Below are positions 26,855 through 35,802 of a stretch of DNA of 64,000 nt, one piece after another (within the stretch, counting starts at the first letter, position 1; the number at the start of each line of letters is the position of its first letter). The stretch is from Pedobacter lusitanus (GTDB taxonomy: Bacteria; Bacteroidota; Bacteroidia; Sphingobacteriales; Sphingobacteriaceae), in NCBI RefSeq assembly GCF_040026395.1, contig NZ_CP157278.1, forward strand, positions 1,054,001 to 1,118,000. Reading direction: 5' to 3'. Made by a program: the position numbers and the translations under genes. Below the pieces are notes generated by a model that was given only the letters and a program-made list of their open reading frames with translations, had not been told where the DNA came from and ran no database searches.

Positions 26855-29677
26855 ATGAAACAACCTTACTTATTCTACAAATTATTATTGCTATTTGTCG
26901 GATTACTGTTTACCACCAGTCTGAGTGCGCAGACTCTTGACGTAAAGGTAAAAGACTCCAGATCTGAAGAACCCATGATGGGTGCCTCAATCACATTGGT
27001 TCAGGGCAAATCAACCAAAGTGGTCTCTACTAACCTGCAAGGCAGGTTCCTGTTTGAAAACATCAGATCAGGATCTTACCAGCTCTGGGTAAACTTTGTC
27101 GGATACAAACGCTCAGAAGTATTTGAAGGAACACTCAGCAGCGGACAATCCAGATTTATTGTGATTCATTTACAGGATGCCAGCATTGAAATGAATGAGA
27201 CAAATATCATTGGTCACAGCAGTAAAGAAACTGATTATTCTGCACGCGGGCTGGAAAAAAATGCAGGTATGATTCAAAACATCCTTTCTGCAAATACTAT
27301 CCAGCTTTTACCTGATGTCACAGTTGTCAATGCCTTACAAAGAGTAAGTGGAGTAACCATTCAGCGTTCTTCAAGCGGAGAAGGCAGATATGCGATTATC
27401 CGTGGAATGGATCAACGTTATAATACTACACTTGTAAATGGCATTAAAATCCCCAGCCCCGACAATCAGTACAGATTTGTTCCTATGGATATTTTCCCAT
27501 CCGAAATGCTGGAAAGACTGGAAGTGATCAAAGCCCTGACTCCAAATATGGAAGGTGATGCAATTGGTGGAGCAATGAACCTGGTTATGAAAAGTGCTCC
27601 TGACGGGTTAATATGGAATGCCAACGTTTCCGGCGGTTTTTCTACCCTGTTCTCAAAGTCCAGACCTTTTGTACATTTTGATGCTTCTCCAGGGAAAAAT
27701 TCTCCTGCTGCTGTTAATGGCAATAGCTATGCTGCAACCTATACCGATTTCAACAATAAGATGTTAAGCAGCCAGAAAGAGCTGAGCAGTCCTTTCAGTT
27801 CCACAGCCGGTCTGACTATCGGGGACCGCTTTTTAAAACGTAAGCTGGGTGTAATTGTTTCTGCAAGTTATCAGAATATCTACCGCGGATCAGATTCAAA
27901 ACAGCTTACACCAAATGCTCAGCCATCTGCGATCCCACAGCCTAATTCACCACAATTCTCTGATTCTTATGACAGAACTTATTCAACCCAGACACAGCGT
28001 TTAGGAATACACAATAAAATCGACTATGCAATTGATCAGAACAATAAATTATCACTGTACAATTTGTATATCCACCAAAATGAGTTTGAATCAAGAACAG
28101 GCTCAGATACTTTGGGTTTAGGTATAAATTCAACTGCTTTGAGAAAACAGATTACCCTTGCCCAGCGCAATACTTTAACAAAGCAGAATATTTACAATGC
28201 GACTCTTCATGGTGATCATCAGCTCAGTGACAAATTACGCTTTAACTGGGATGGTGTTTATTCCGTTGCCAGCAGACATATGCCAGACAGAACTGAATTT
28301 AGTTATGATGCCAATCAGTCACTCAACAATAACCTGGAAATTACCAGTGAAATTGATAACAATACCAAATTAACTCATCACTGGGAAAATAATACAGATA
28401 AGGACATAGTAATTTACGGAAATGTAATCTTCAACCATACCATCGCCGGGCGTGAGGTGGAATTTACTGCCGGTGGTTTATATCGCCATAAAAACCGCAA
28501 AGCCGATTATATCACCTACAGTCTTACCGGTGGAAAATCTACTTTATTTAATGGTGATTTCAACACTATACCTTTTGCCTTTAATTCTGCTGCTGATGGT
28601 ATTGGAAGTAACAATCCTGATTTGCAGAATAATTATAAGGTAACCGAAGATGATAATGCTGAGTACCTACAGTTCAGGTTTAACCTGATTCCCAAACTAC
28701 AGATTCTGGGTGGAGTAAGAGTCGAAAACACAAGGATGAACTACGATACAGAGTCGCCTTTAACGGTTACCGAAAGAAGTGGAAATATACTTTATACGGA
28801 TGTTTTACCCAGCATCCATTTCAAATATGCTTTAACGGATAATCAGAACTTACGGGCATCTTATTTTGCCTCTATCAGCAGACCCGGTTTCGGAGAACTG
28901 GTACCTTACAAAATGGATGGAGAATATTACAGTCAGGTCGGCAATCCCCAGTTAAAACATATTACTGCAGATAATGCTGACCTGAGATATGAATTATTTC
29001 CTGGCGGGGCAGACCAGTTTTTAATAGGCTCATTTTATAAAAGAATTTACAATCCGATTGAATATTTTGTAGTGAGAGATGGTGGTCCAAGCTCACAGGT
29101 GATTAAGCCTCAAAATGATACCGGTGCTGCTACAAACTTCGGATTTGAAGCATTAGTGACTAAATTCTTTGGTGAGATAGGTTTCTCTTTGAATTACACT
29201 TACACGCATTCGCGGATTACGACCAGCAAATTACTTTATTCCAACGACCCGGCTTTAGGTTTGCAGCAAACACTGGTAGATCAAACCCGGCCGTTACAAG
29301 GTCAGGCAAACAACGTGGGAAATGCGTCTGTATTGTTCAAAAGCGGGCGGATAGGCCTGGATATACAACTGGCTTTTGTTTATACCGGCGAAAGGCTTGC
29401 ACAGGTATCACCTTATTATAATCTGGATTTCTATCAGCATGCTTATAATCAGCTGGACTTCTCTTTTGAAAAAACACTGATCAAAAAGTTATCATTTTAT
29501 GGAAAGATTAACAATATCACCAATGCCGCAAGCAAACTTTATCTGAAATTCCCGCACGCGAGCCTGGATATCAAACAACAGGAATTTCTGGGAAAACAGG
29601 ATATCTCCGGCCAGACACTGGTACAAAGCAATTATTACAAAACCATGTTCCTGGGCGGATTCAGATATAAATTCTAA
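26855..29677 (+). CDS. TonB-dependent receptor with CarboxypepD_reg domain
   Basis: This 940-residue protein has a signal peptide ending SLSAQ. A CarboxypepD_reg domain covers about 27-115. The plug includes TIQRSSSGEGRYAIIRGMDQ, PDNQYRFVPMDIFPSEMLER and LTPNMEGDAIGGAMNLVMK, and the barrel ends LGGFRYKF, a classical C-terminal Phe signature. The plug belongs to the TonB-receptor type that lacks a SusD partner. It is followed after 26 bp by a beta-helix lipoprotein, presumably its surface partner. The 199 bp upstream contain a direct repeat CAGAATTC-CTT-CAGAATTC but no clear promoter. Confidence 0.9.
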   Translation: MKQPYLFYKLLLLFVGLLFTTSLSAQTLDVKVKDSRSEEPMMGASITLVQGKSTKVVSTNLQGRFLFENIRSGSYQLWVNFVGYKRSEVFEGTLSSGQSRFIVIHLQDASIEMNETNIIGHSSKETDYSARGLEKNAGMIQNILSANTIQLLPDVTVVNALQRVSGVTIQRSSSGEGRYAIIRGMDQRYNTTLVNGIKIPSPDNQYRFVPMDIFPSEMLERLEVIKALTPNMEGDAIGGAMNLVMKSAPDGLIWNANVSGGFSTLFSKSRPFVHFDASPGKNSPAAVNGNSYAATYTDFNNKMLSSQKELSSPFSSTAGLTIGDRFLKRKLGVIVSASYQNIYRGSDSKQLTPNAQPSAIPQPNSPQFSDSYDRTYSTQTQRLGIHNKIDYAIDQNNKLSLYNLYIHQNEFESRTGSDTLGLGINSTALRKQITLAQRNTLTKQNIYNATLHGDHQLSDKLRFNWDGVYSVASRHMPDRTEFSYDANQSLNNNLEITSEIDNNTKLTHHWENNTDKDIVIYGNVIFNHTIAGREVEFTAGGLYRHKNRKADYITYSLTGGKSTLFNGDFNTIPFAFNSAADGIGSNNPDLQNNYKVTEDDNAEYLQFRFNLIPKLQILGGVRVENTRMNYDTESPLTVTERSGNILYTDVLPSIHFKYALTDNQNLRASYFASISRPGFGELVPYKMDGEYYSQVGNPQLKHITADNADLRYELFPGGADQFLIGSFYKRIYNPIEYFVVRDGGPSSQVIKPQNDTGAATNFGFEALVTKFFGEIGFSLNYTYTHSRITTSKLLYSNDPALGLQQTLVDQTRPLQGQANNVGNASVLFKSGRIGLDIQLAFVYTGERLAQVSPYYNLDFYQHAYNQLDFSFEKTLIKKLSFYGKINNITNAASKLYLKFPHASLDIKQQEFLGKQDISGQTLVQSNYYKTMFLGGFRYKF

Positions 29678-29703
29678 AAAAGACAATTTCAAAAACCAGC
29701 AAA

Positions 29704-31128
29704 ATGAAAAAAATATTAAGCATAATGATGTTACTTCTTATAGCTGCATCATTTACGGCCTGCCAGAAATGGAAACAGGAACATACAGATATTTATAGCT
29801 ATACCCCGCCTGCTGCGAATCCGGTAAGTGATAAAGAACCATTATCCTGTAATGGAGGAAGTACAGTAGTACCGGTAAAAGGCACTATGCTGTCAGGCAA
29901 AACCTATACGGTTTCGGACGGTTGTGACCTGGTAATTAATGCAGGAGATACCTTATTACTACAGCCCGGGGTAAAACTAAATATGGGAACCGGGAGTAGT
30001 CTGATCGCTCTTGGAACCCTGGTAAGTAATGGTTCTAAAGATCAGCCGAATTTTATTACCGTGCCTGGAATCACCAAAAATGATCAGCCGGGGGGTATAT
30101 TACCTGCAAATGATCCTGCTTATGCCGGGAAATGGAAAGGTATCATAGGCGGCCCTACCTGTAATCTAATGGTATTACGCTGGACACATATTGAATATGC
30201 AGGTCTGACCGAGGGCAAGGCTACGGCCACCATTGCAGGCTCTGGTTTAGGAAATCAATTCAGCATCCTTTTTGCCAATTACAACGGGAACTTTATTATG
30301 GAAGATTCCTGGCTCTATGGTGGTGTTGATGATCCCATCCGGATTTCTGCCGGTAAAGTGGCTATCTTCCGTAATACTTTTGAAAAAAACGGAGTTAGTG
30401 GTGGTGATTGCATCAATATGAAAGGTGGTACAGTGGGTACACTTGCCTACAATCTCTTTTTAGGTACTGCCACTAACGGACAAAAAGCTTCCAATAAAGG
30501 GCAGGCGGCCGGAGCACCCCAAACCAATATTGTGATGTACAACAATACATTTATAAGCGGCGGTTACCGTCAGATACAAAGCGGCCGCGGCGGATCAATC
30601 AATTATGAAGAAGGTGCAATGGGTATGTACTATAATAACGTTGCCGTCAATTGTAAATATGGATACAGGGTAGTGAGCAGCCCGACAGCCGATATAGCCC
30701 ACTTATCTTATGGCAATAACTACCAGTGGGGAGATTCTCTTAGTGTAGCCAACCAGTTTTATCCTACTGGTTACATCACCAAACCGCAACCCACAGATAT
30801 TCCTTCTATTACGACTTCTGCAACTTTTCTGCCTCCAAATTACACACCAGGGGCAATTTACGATGGAAGAGACGCCGTTCAGAAAAACAATCCTCAATTT
30901 TTGAATTTCCCGTTACCAACTACTGGTCATCCGCTTGCACAATATAATGCCGTTGGAAATTACAATTTCAGGATTCAGGCAAATTCACCGCTGATTGGAA
31001 AAGGGAACACGACGATCAAACCTTTGATTGTAGTTCCTGTAAACAGTATCTATGGCATTTCTGAAGTCACACAACCGGGAACAGATCTTGGCTGTTATCA
31101 GCTGAGCGGAGTAGGAAACCAACATTAA
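29704..31128 (+). CDS. Right-handed beta-helix-like surface lipoprotein
   Basis: This 474-residue lipoprotein has Cys20 in SFTAC. From about residue 50 it shows short repeated turns rich in Gly, Asn and Val (VINAGDTLLLQPGVKLNMG, FSILFANYNGNFIMEDSWLY, VAIFRNTFEKNGVSGGDC, NIVMYNNTFISGG), the pattern of a right-handed parallel beta-helix as in pectate-lyase-like proteins. No lyase catalytic residues can be assigned. It is co-transcribed with the TonB receptor before it and may bind or process that receptor's ligand. Confidence 0.75.
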   Translation: MKKILSIMMLLLIAASFTACQKWKQEHTDIYSYTPPAANPVSDKEPLSCNGGSTVVPVKGTMLSGKTYTVSDGCDLVINAGDTLLLQPGVKLNMGTGSSLIALGTLVSNGSKDQPNFITVPGITKNDQPGGILPANDPAYAGKWKGIIGGPTCNLMVLRWTHIEYAGLTEGKATATIAGSGLGNQFSILFANYNGNFIMEDSWLYGGVDDPIRISAGKVAIFRNTFEKNGVSGGDCINMKGGTVGTLAYNLFLGTATNGQKASNKGQAAGAPQTNIVMYNNTFISGGYRQIQSGRGGSINYEEGAMGMYYNNVAVNCKYGYRVVSSPTADIAHLSYGNNYQWGDSLSVANQFYPTGYITKPQPTDIPSITTSATFLPPNYTPGAIYDGRDAVQKNNPQFLNFPLPTTGHPLAQYNAVGNYNFRIQANSPLIGKGNTTIKPLIVVPVNSIYGISEVTQPGTDLGCYQLSGVGNQH

Positions 31129-31139
31129 AACAAGAATCA

Positions 31140-32510
31140 TCATAACCCAGACTGTGAAAAGTCTGGGTTTACGGATTGACTGACAGAATGATCAGGAATA
31201 TCGGTTGTTTCAGCCGCAATGCCCAACTTTTTTCGCCAAAAGTATAAATAAGATAAACTAATACCCATGATACCAATAACTGATACCAGCCCTGCCCCAT
31301 GCACAAAAAAACTGCCCCAGGATAATTGGGTGTGGCCAAACTGTTTGAATAACAGGATAAAGACACTACCCAGGTAGCCTATAGAATCGGCCAGATAGAT
31401 CATAAAACCTACATTACTTTTATATCTAAAAGTAGCAATCAGCCGTTCAAAGAAAATAATTGAATATGGCACATAGGCCAGATATAGCCCCAGCGTAACG
31501 ATATACATATAGACCATGCTTTGAATTGCCCCTGACATAAAAGCCCAGGTTCCGGCCCCAATCAGCAAAAATCCGAAACCAATGCTAAAGTGAGCCACTT
31601 TAAATGCCAGAAAATTCTTTTTAACCAGCATAATGAGTGACATCAGCACCAACACCACAAGCGAAACAGGAATATCAATCTGACTATAAATACCAGGATT
31701 GTTTTTATAACCAAAATCAGTCCAGATCTCCACTTCAAAGTTATCTCTGAAATCCCGCATTACTGTAAGTAAAACGTAGATTGCAATGTTAAAAATCAGA
31801 CCCGGAAGAAAATATTTCACAAAAGCTTTACGTTCTTTAGCGGTCATAGGGAGCCGCTTTGTTCTCAACTTTATATCTTCTGCCGTAGGTGGTGGCACCT
31901 GTTCCAGCAGATAAACAAAAAAGAGAAGTGGCAGGACAAATAAAAGTCCGACCATAAAAGGCATCCACCTTTCTGTTACTGACCAGTGGATCATCATCAA
32001 ACGGCCAATAGTTTTAATGATTCCAGATGAAAAGATAAAACTGGTACACAAAACGGCTCCGATAAATTCTGCACTTTTTCTTCCTTCAATATAGGTAAAA
32101 ATTAATCCCCAGATCAGTCCCAAAGGGATTCCATTAATGAACAAACAGATAATGCTATAGGGTGCCGGAATAACAGCGAAACCCAAAAGTGATAACCAGG
32201 CAATCAGAAGTAAAATCAGGATAGCTTTTGCTCTTCCATTTGGCTGTGTCTCTGCAATAAACCGGATACCGATGAATTTACTAAACGCATAACCAGCAAC
32301 CTGCGCTATAACCAGCCATACTTTAAAATCGATTCCCAATAACTGATCTGCAGGATAAATTCCTGCCGTAAAACCCTTGCGAAAGGCATAGGTACACATA
32401 TAAATACTAAACGTAGTCAAAGCACATAGCACAGCAGTATAAGCCTGTGGCATTTGCATAAGTTTTTTTTTAATCAGGGATATTTTCTCCACCTTGTAAT
32501 GATTAACCAT
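31140..32510 (-). CDS. DUF5690 family polytopic membrane protein, candidate organophosphonate transporter
   Basis: This 456-residue protein has about 12 hydrophobic segments arranged like a major-facilitator transporter (AYAFRKGFTAG after TM1, LGLIWGLIFTYIEGRKSAEF, SIIFFERLIATFRYKSNVGF). The sequence matches my recollection of DUF5690, a Bacteroidota family of unassigned function. Its start overlaps the HD-oxygenase gene by 8 bp, so the two are translationally coupled. It is the last gene of the putative phosphonate operon, which suggests uptake of the substrate of the two oxygenases. The fold and location are well supported; the transport role is inference. Confidence 0.8.
   Translation of the reverse strand: MVNHYKVEKISLIKKKLMQMPQAYTAVLCALTTFSIYMCTYAFRKGFTAGIYPADQLLGIDFKVWLVIAQVAGYAFSKFIGIRFIAETQPNGRAKAILILLLIAWLSLLGFAVIPAPYSIICLFINGIPLGLIWGLIFTYIEGRKSAEFIGAVLCTSFIFSSGIIKTIGRLMMIHWSVTERWMPFMVGLLFVLPLLFFVYLLEQVPPPTAEDIKLRTKRLPMTAKERKAFVKYFLPGLIFNIAIYVLLTVMRDFRDNFEVEIWTDFGYKNNPGIYSQIDIPVSLVVLVLMSLIMLVKKNFLAFKVAHFSIGFGFLLIGAGTWAFMSGAIQSMVYMYIVTLGLYLAYVPYSIIFFERLIATFRYKSNVGFMIYLADSIGYLGSVFILLFKQFGHTQLSWGSFFVHGAGLVSVIGIMGISLSYLYFWRKKLGIAAETTDIPDHSVSQSVNPDFSQSGL
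31144..31169. terminator. Bidirectional terminator hairpin inside the 3' end of the DUF5690 gene
   Basis: AACCCAGACT (31144-31153) and AGTCTGGGTT (31160-31169) pair perfectly around GTGAAA. The stem encodes the last residues of the minus-strand membrane protein and follows the plus-strand beta-helix gene by 15 bp. It is likely to serve both. Confidence 0.7.
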
Positions 32511-33087
32511 TTGATGTTTCCGCGTGTAACTTTAGCAGATAATTGTAAGTCATTTCTTTCATTTGCTGAATTTCAGAGGCAAGCACAGGCTTATCCGCAT
32601 CTTTTCCCAGATCATCCCACCTGCGTATTTTAACATATAAAGGCGCTAAAGGATCCTGCTCAAACTCGGCTGCTTCTGCAGCTGTCATTTGGCCTCCCTG
32701 AAATTCAAGTGTGATTTTACTGGCCTCGGACAGCTCATTGTAATAGGAAGGCTCAGCATAAATGAGATACTTTTTAGCAGCCACATGACTTGATACCAGA
32801 TCTGCCATCTTTTGCGGAAAACCCATTTCAAGCAGACATTTCCCTCCAAGATCATCATGATGCTGCGTACCATAGATATCCATCTTTTCATCGCCTTCAA
32901 AAAAGTGGCCTATATCATGAAAAAATGCTGCCAGTATAATTTCATCTTCCTCACCTGCTGCCTGTGCCAATTGTGCACATTGCATCATATGCATCAGCAT
33001 GCTTACACGTTCTCCATACTCCTGTGCTCCATGAGCTTCGTAAAGGTTAAATATATTTGCTACTGTTTCTTCTATTTGTTGTTCCAT
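32503..33087 (-). CDS. PhnZ/TmpB-like HD-domain mixed-valent diiron oxygenase
   Basis: This 194-residue protein has a complete ligand set: His33 (SMLMHMMQ), His57-Asp58 (FFHDIGH), His76/77, His101 (SSHVAAKKYL) and Asp158 (RRWDDLGK). Tyr24 sits at the position of the gating tyrosine of PhnZ. ELSEASKITLEFQGGQM and the RRWDD block match the phosphonate-degradation-associated HDIG family. Known members cleave the C-P bond of a 1-hydroxy-2-aminoethylphosphonate, giving phosphate plus glycine (PhnZ) or glycine betaine (TmpB). Its operon partners are gamma-butyrobetaine-hydroxylase-like, which favours a TmpB-type, N-methylated substrate. Annotation as a phosphohydrolase would be misleading. Confidence 0.87.
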   Translation of the reverse strand: MEQQIEETVANIFNLYEAHGAQEYGERVSMLMHMMQCAQLAQAAGEEDEIILAAFFHDIGHFFEGDEKMDIYGTQHHDDLGGKCLLEMGFPQKMADLVSSHVAAKKYLIYAEPSYYNELSEASKITLEFQGGQMTAAEAAEFEQDPLAPLYVKIRRWDDLGKDADKPVLASEIQQMKEMTYNYLLKLHAETSNG

Positions 33088-33104
33088 TCTGATGTGATGT
33101 ATTT

Positions 33105-34265
33105 TTATACTAATTGATTGATTGCATTGCGTTTCAAAACACCCAGTTTACTTAATAACCCATCCCTGTCTGCATAAGCTCCCTGTAAAAACCGCTCTCC
33201 TCCTGCTCCGTCATAAGCACTACGCCCATGCATGACTCTTTCATTATCAACTATAAACAGATCTGACGCTTCCATTTTGAACTCAACAAAATAGCGTTCA
33301 TCGTCAATCATCTTTGCCAGGTACTGATAAGCCTCATAAAATGCAATCATCTGCTCTTCTTCAACTTCAAAAGCCTGCACGGAACGGTTATTAAAACGGA
33401 TAGCATTCACTTCGCCAAAAACATCCAGACCGATGATAGTATCTGTTCTTTCTATCAGATCGTGCTGGTCTTCAAATCTGAAATTTACCGGTGTGGTAGA
33501 CAATAGGTGAAACATTTGCGAAGAGTGCGATTTTAAATCTGCGATAACTTTAAAAGCATCAACCAGTACCGAGTTACCACCTGCAGCACTGGATTGCAGA
33601 CAATGCAGCAGTTGCAGCGTTGGTGTTGGATTTCGGTAAGGATTATCAGTATGTGCACTCAGACCGAGCGAAGTAAAGGCCAGGTTGTTAGGATTAACAG
33701 TCGTTTTAACATCAAACAATTTTCCATAATTGGTTTCTCTGATATAACCAAACAGCTCTACTACTTTAAGGATCATCCCTGGTTGGGCAGGAACATTGCG
33801 TAATACTGCAAAACCATACTTTCTGATATTTTCCAGCCAGCTGCATAAGGCTTCATCGCTGGCAGATATAGCATTGTAATCTCCTGCCGGAAGATTATTA
33901 TTCAATGTTTCATCCCACAATATCAAAGGCGCTGATAAATGACCTTCCTGACGACGCTCTGCAATGGCAGCTTTAGATAGCCGGTGATTATACAGCCAAT
34001 CTGCACTAAATAAACTCTGATGTGCTTCACCATCCCAACTGATCAATACTTCTGATCCGTTCCGCAGCTCAGTATTCTCTGGTTTTATAGCCGGATTGAT
34101 AGCTGATGTTTCAATCAGCTTCTGTCCGTTACTGTGTATCGTGGATGGAGACGGACAATTATCCCGCAGGTACAGATAAGGATAGCTGGATATTTCTCCG
34201 TTTTCCCAGTAAACAGCAAGCGTGTCCGAGTTTTCAGTAATTTTTTCAATCGCGGTATTTATCAT
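33105..34265 (-). CDS. TauD/GBBH-like Fe(II)/2-oxoglutarate dioxygenase, TmpA-like
   Basis: This 386-residue protein has a gamma-butyrobetaine-hydroxylase-like N-terminal domain (about 10-95, LYLRDNCPSPSTIHSNGQK) followed by a TauD domain. The iron triad is His205-x-Asp207 (GLSAHTDNPYR) and His346 (NERVMHGRSA). The N-terminal zinc cysteines of classical GBBH are mostly missing: only the first Cys of the C-x-C-x2-C pattern remains. Known relatives hydroxylate gamma-butyrobetaine, trimethyllysine or, as TmpA, 2-(trimethylamino)ethylphosphonate at C1. The HD oxygenase gene 17 bp downstream makes the TmpA role most likely, producing the substrate for C-P cleavage. Confidence 0.85.
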   Translation of the reverse strand: MINTAIEKITENSDTLAVYWENGEISSYPYLYLRDNCPSPSTIHSNGQKLIETSAINPAIKPENTELRNGSEVLISWDGEAHQSLFSADWLYNHRLSKAAIAERRQEGHLSAPLILWDETLNNNLPAGDYNAISASDEALCSWLENIRKYGFAVLRNVPAQPGMILKVVELFGYIRETNYGKLFDVKTTVNPNNLAFTSLGLSAHTDNPYRNPTPTLQLLHCLQSSAAGGNSVLVDAFKVIADLKSHSSQMFHLLSTTPVNFRFEDQHDLIERTDTIIGLDVFGEVNAIRFNNRSVQAFEVEEEQMIAFYEAYQYLAKMIDDERYFVEFKMEASDLFIVDNERVMHGRSAYDGAGGERFLQGAYADRDGLLSKLGVLKRNAINQLV

Positions 34266-34270
34266 ATATA

Positions 34271-35410
34271 TTATTTTTTAAGCATACGTAACTTACTCAG
34301 CAGACCATCTCTATCTGCATAAGTACCTTGAAGATGTCTTTTCCCTTCCTTACTGTCAAAGCTGGTACGACCGTGAAGAATGCGTTCATTATCTGCAATA
34401 AAAAGCTGACCGGGTGTCATTTTAAATCTCACCTGATATTCAGGGTTATCAAGCATCCCCGCTAAAGACTGATACGCCTTATAAAACTGTGGGATGAGTT
34501 CATTTTCTATCTCAAAAGGCTGGATTGCCCGATTGTTAAATCTTAAAGAACGTAGCTCATTTTGTGGTCCGAGACCTATAATGGTTGCATTTCGTTCTAT
34601 CCAGTGATCTTTGTCACGGAAACGAAAATTTACAGGAACAGTACTGAGTAATTCAAAAAAACCGGGCTGTGTTGCAAGAAGTTCCGCTGCAACTTTATAG
34701 CCATCGACAACAATAGTATCCCCACCCTGCACCTCATTTTGCAGACAATGTAATAACTGCAATGTAGGCACAGGATCACGGTAAGGGTTATCAGTACGTG
34801 GACTTAATGCCATTGAACTACTGACCAGGTTATTTGGATTAATCTGTGTCCTTTCATTATAGGTACGTCCATAATTGGTTTCACGTACGTAACCAAACAA
34901 ACGGGCTACTTCGGCTACCGCACCACTATGAACGGGTACATTATTTAAAACAGCAAATCCATAACGTCGTACATATTCCAGCCAGACAGTTAATGAGGTA
35001 TTATTTTCGATAATCTCCTGATACTCGGCCTGCGGTACTCCAATACTCAGCGTACTATCCCATAATTCAATAGGTTCAAAAAGGCTGTTTTTTACTTTCC
35101 TCTTTTCAATTTCCTGTTTGGAGAGACAATGGTCACGTAACCATTCGGCCGGGAATTTACTCTGATGTCCATCCTGCTGCCAGACGATATTTACACTATT
35201 GTCTTTAGTGAGCTCAATAACTGCCGGTTTGATCTCAGGATCAAGCTGTGCAGTTTCTGTTATTTTCTGGCCGCTTTCATGAATATTCTGCGGAGACAAA
35301 CAGTTATCTCTTAAATAGATATAGTAAAAAACACTCGTATGATTATCTTCCCATAAAATGTTAAGTGTGTTTTCCTCTGCTGAATATTTAATTATGTTAT
35401 ACTTCTCCAC
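34271..35410 (-). CDS. TauD/GBBH-like paralogue with an altered iron site (His to Arg at 205)
   Basis: This 379-residue protein is colinear with the next gene of the operon; the two align almost without gaps. The first iron ligand is replaced: the motif reads ALSPRTDNPYR, with Arg205 (codon CGT on the minus strand, 34796-34798) where the paralogue has His205. Asp207 and His346 (NERILHGRTS) remain. A normal 2-His-1-Asp site is therefore not possible. It may be a pseudoenzyme partner, a regulator or a recently inactivated copy. The frame is otherwise intact and it is the first gene of the operon, which argues against simple decay. The N-terminal GBBH domain (YLRDNCLSPQNIH) again lacks most zinc cysteines. 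Confidence 0.85.
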   Translation of the reverse strand: MEKYNIIKYSAEENTLNILWEDNHTSVFYYIYLRDNCLSPQNIHESGQKITETAQLDPEIKPAVIELTKDNSVNIVWQQDGHQSKFPAEWLRDHCLSKQEIEKRKVKNSLFEPIELWDSTLSIGVPQAEYQEIIENNTSLTVWLEYVRRYGFAVLNNVPVHSGAVAEVARLFGYVRETNYGRTYNERTQINPNNLVSSSMALSPRTDNPYRDPVPTLQLLHCLQNEVQGGDTIVVDGYKVAAELLATQPGFFELLSTVPVNFRFRDKDHWIERNATIIGLGPQNELRSLRFNNRAIQPFEIENELIPQFYKAYQSLAGMLDNPEYQVRFKMTPGQLFIADNERILHGRTSFDSKEGKRHLQGTYADRDGLLSKLRMLKK

Positions 35411-35716
35411 GACCTGCTTGTTTTACAGGAGTCAAAATTCAGCAAATCGTATTATAGGAGATTAAAGAATATGTTATGTATTGGACCTATTTGTTAACAA
35501 ACAACGATCATATTTCCAAAATAATAGAGAATCAGAGGCTTAATAACCAGAAAAAAGAAGATAAAATAACTGATGATTTAACATCAGCATAATGATAAAT
35601 TTAACTACCGCTATTCTAAAGCCAGGGAAACTGTCAATAATGGAGATAAAACTCAGGCCATAGATTAAGTTATTGTTAAATAACCGCTTACACCTTAAAT
35701 TTCTTAATATGACTTC
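35411..35716. other. Intergenic region upstream of the phosphonate operon
   Basis: A+T-rich stretch with no supportable gene. The operon promoter should lie here on the minus strand, but I find no convincing TAnnTTTG. A 65-codon frame on the minus strand has no homology-like features and is rejected. Confidence 0.4.
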
Positions 35717-35724
35717 TATCTTTG
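35717..35724 (+). promoter_or_regulatory. Bacteroidota -7 element (TATCTTTG) with no protein gene downstream
   Basis: TATCTTTG matches TAnnTTTG exactly and is followed by GCGCC. Transcription would start near 35731, and no plus-strand protein gene follows for more than 1 kb. It fits a small RNA gene. Confidence 0.5.
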
Positions 35725-35729
35725 CGCCG

Positions 35730-35802
35730 AAGTACAAGTGCTACTTTAAACGCAGGGAGCTGAATTATGGCGGCACGAGAAGGTTCGATTCCTTCCTCTG
35801 CA
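35730..35802 (+). ncRNA. Candidate small RNA with tRNA-like D and T arms but no anticodon arm
   Basis: GCAGGG (35752-35757) pairs with CTCTGC (35796-35801) as an acceptor-like stem with one G-U. A D-arm-like GCTG/CGGC (35759-35774) follows. After only ACGA comes a canonical T arm, GAAGG-TTCGATT-CCTTC (35779-35795). No anticodon arm lies between them. Just upstream, AAGTA-CAAGTGC-TACTT (35730-35746) forms a 5-bp stem with a 7-nt loop. A TATCTTTG promoter lies just before. This may be a decayed tRNA, a tRNA-like regulator or chance; the T arm is the strongest part. CCTG-ACAGCC pairing with GGCTGT-CAGG at 35828-35866 could end the transcript. Confidence 0.4.

Noticed and set aside
32503..33087. 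Annotation of the HD protein as a generic phosphohydrolase
   Set aside because: The full diiron ligand set, Tyr24 and the operon partners fit the PhnZ/TmpB oxygenase group better.
35752..35802. Functional tRNA gene
   Set aside because: No anticodon arm lies between the D-like and T arms, and the upstream 5-bp/7-nt hairpin lacks U33, so no amino-acid identity can be given.
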